From contig DCVA01000038.1 of NCBI GenBank assembly GCA_002327925.1, forward strand, positions 25,682 through 31,323: a stretch of 5,642 nt of DNA, read 5' to 3'. This document shows positions 5,535-5,642 of this stretch, one piece after another. The position numbers and the translations under genes were made by a program. The DNA comes from Anaerolineales bacterium UBA2200. GTDB lineage: Bacteria > Chloroflexota > Anaerolineae > UBA2200. The notes beneath the pieces were generated by a model. That model worked only from the letters and a program-made list of their open reading frames with translations, ran no database searches and had not been told where the DNA came from. Numbering within the stretch: the first letter of the stretch is position 1; the number at the start of each line of letters is the position of its first letter.

Positions 5535-5642
5535 GTGATTAAGCCCTCGACCATTAGTACGGCTTAGCTTAAGACATTACTGTCCTTACACATGCCGCCT
5601 ATCAACCTGGTAGTCTTCCAGGGGTCTTACCTCCTTGACGGA
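5535..5642 (-). rRNA. rrl: 23S ribosomal RNA, 3' end (partial)
   Basis: The minus strand carries the terminal part of domain VI of bacterial 23S rRNA. Recognisable conserved stretches are GTTGATAGGC, GTGTAAG, AGCTAAGCCGTACTAATG and GAGGGCTTAAT, in the same order as at the end of E. coli 23S rRNA. The gene continues beyond the right edge, so about 108 nt are seen. The 3' end near 5535 is set from the terminal GCTTAA segment that pairs with the 23S 5' end and may be off by a few bases. Confidence 0.95.

Overview
This is a GC-rich bacterial window in which every supported gene lies on the minus strand. Read in the direction of transcription (right to left) it holds the 3' end of a 23S rRNA, a complete 5S rRNA, a membrane glycosyltransferase gene with its own promoter, and a four-gene nickel/cobalt uptake operon: fur-family regulator, cbiM with a fused PDGLE domain, cbiQ, cbiO. 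The 5S and 23S sequences are clearly bacterial. The GT39-type protein with an HPDE motif beside a fused CbiM-PDGLE gene would fit Chloroflexota or another deep Terrabacteria lineage, but that placement is a weak guess.

Right end (about 5297-5642): the 23S 3' end, a spacer of about 100 nt without a tRNA, and a 5S rRNA enclosed in a 27-bp stem that ends in a T-rich tract, so the stem probably serves both rRNA processing and termination. Between 5156 and 5296 I see no gene. A consensus-like promoter (TTGACT, 16 bp, TATAAT) at 5128-5155 then drives the glycosyltransferase (3281 to about 5017), a multi-spanning GT-C enzyme with a C-terminal soluble domain. A perfect hairpin follows its stop codon.

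Left half (89-3145): a near-perfect promoter (TTGACA, 17 bp, TATCAT) precedes the fur-family gene. Overlapping inverted repeats built from TGTAA/TTACA half-sites cover its -10 box, the expected transcription start and the region just upstream of the ribosome binding site, as expected for an autoregulated Fur-family repressor. The genes downstream are packed closely: regulator to cbiM either overlaps by 26 nt or is separated by 64 nt depending on the cbiM start, cbiM to cbiQ has 2 nt, and cbiQ to cbiO has 8 nt. They encode a complete group I energy-coupling-factor transporter: substrate-binding CbiM plus a PDGLE (CbiN/NikN-like) domain, transmembrane coupling protein CbiQ, and ATPase CbiO. The expected circuit is that metal-loaded regulator represses the operon and metal shortage releases it. 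The mRNA leader is too short for a cobalamin riboswitch, so control appears to be by metal rather than by B12.

I found no mobile element, CRISPR array or clearly new system. The points most worth checking are the regulator's operator and metal specificity, the conflict over the cbiM start codon, and the long 5S stem.
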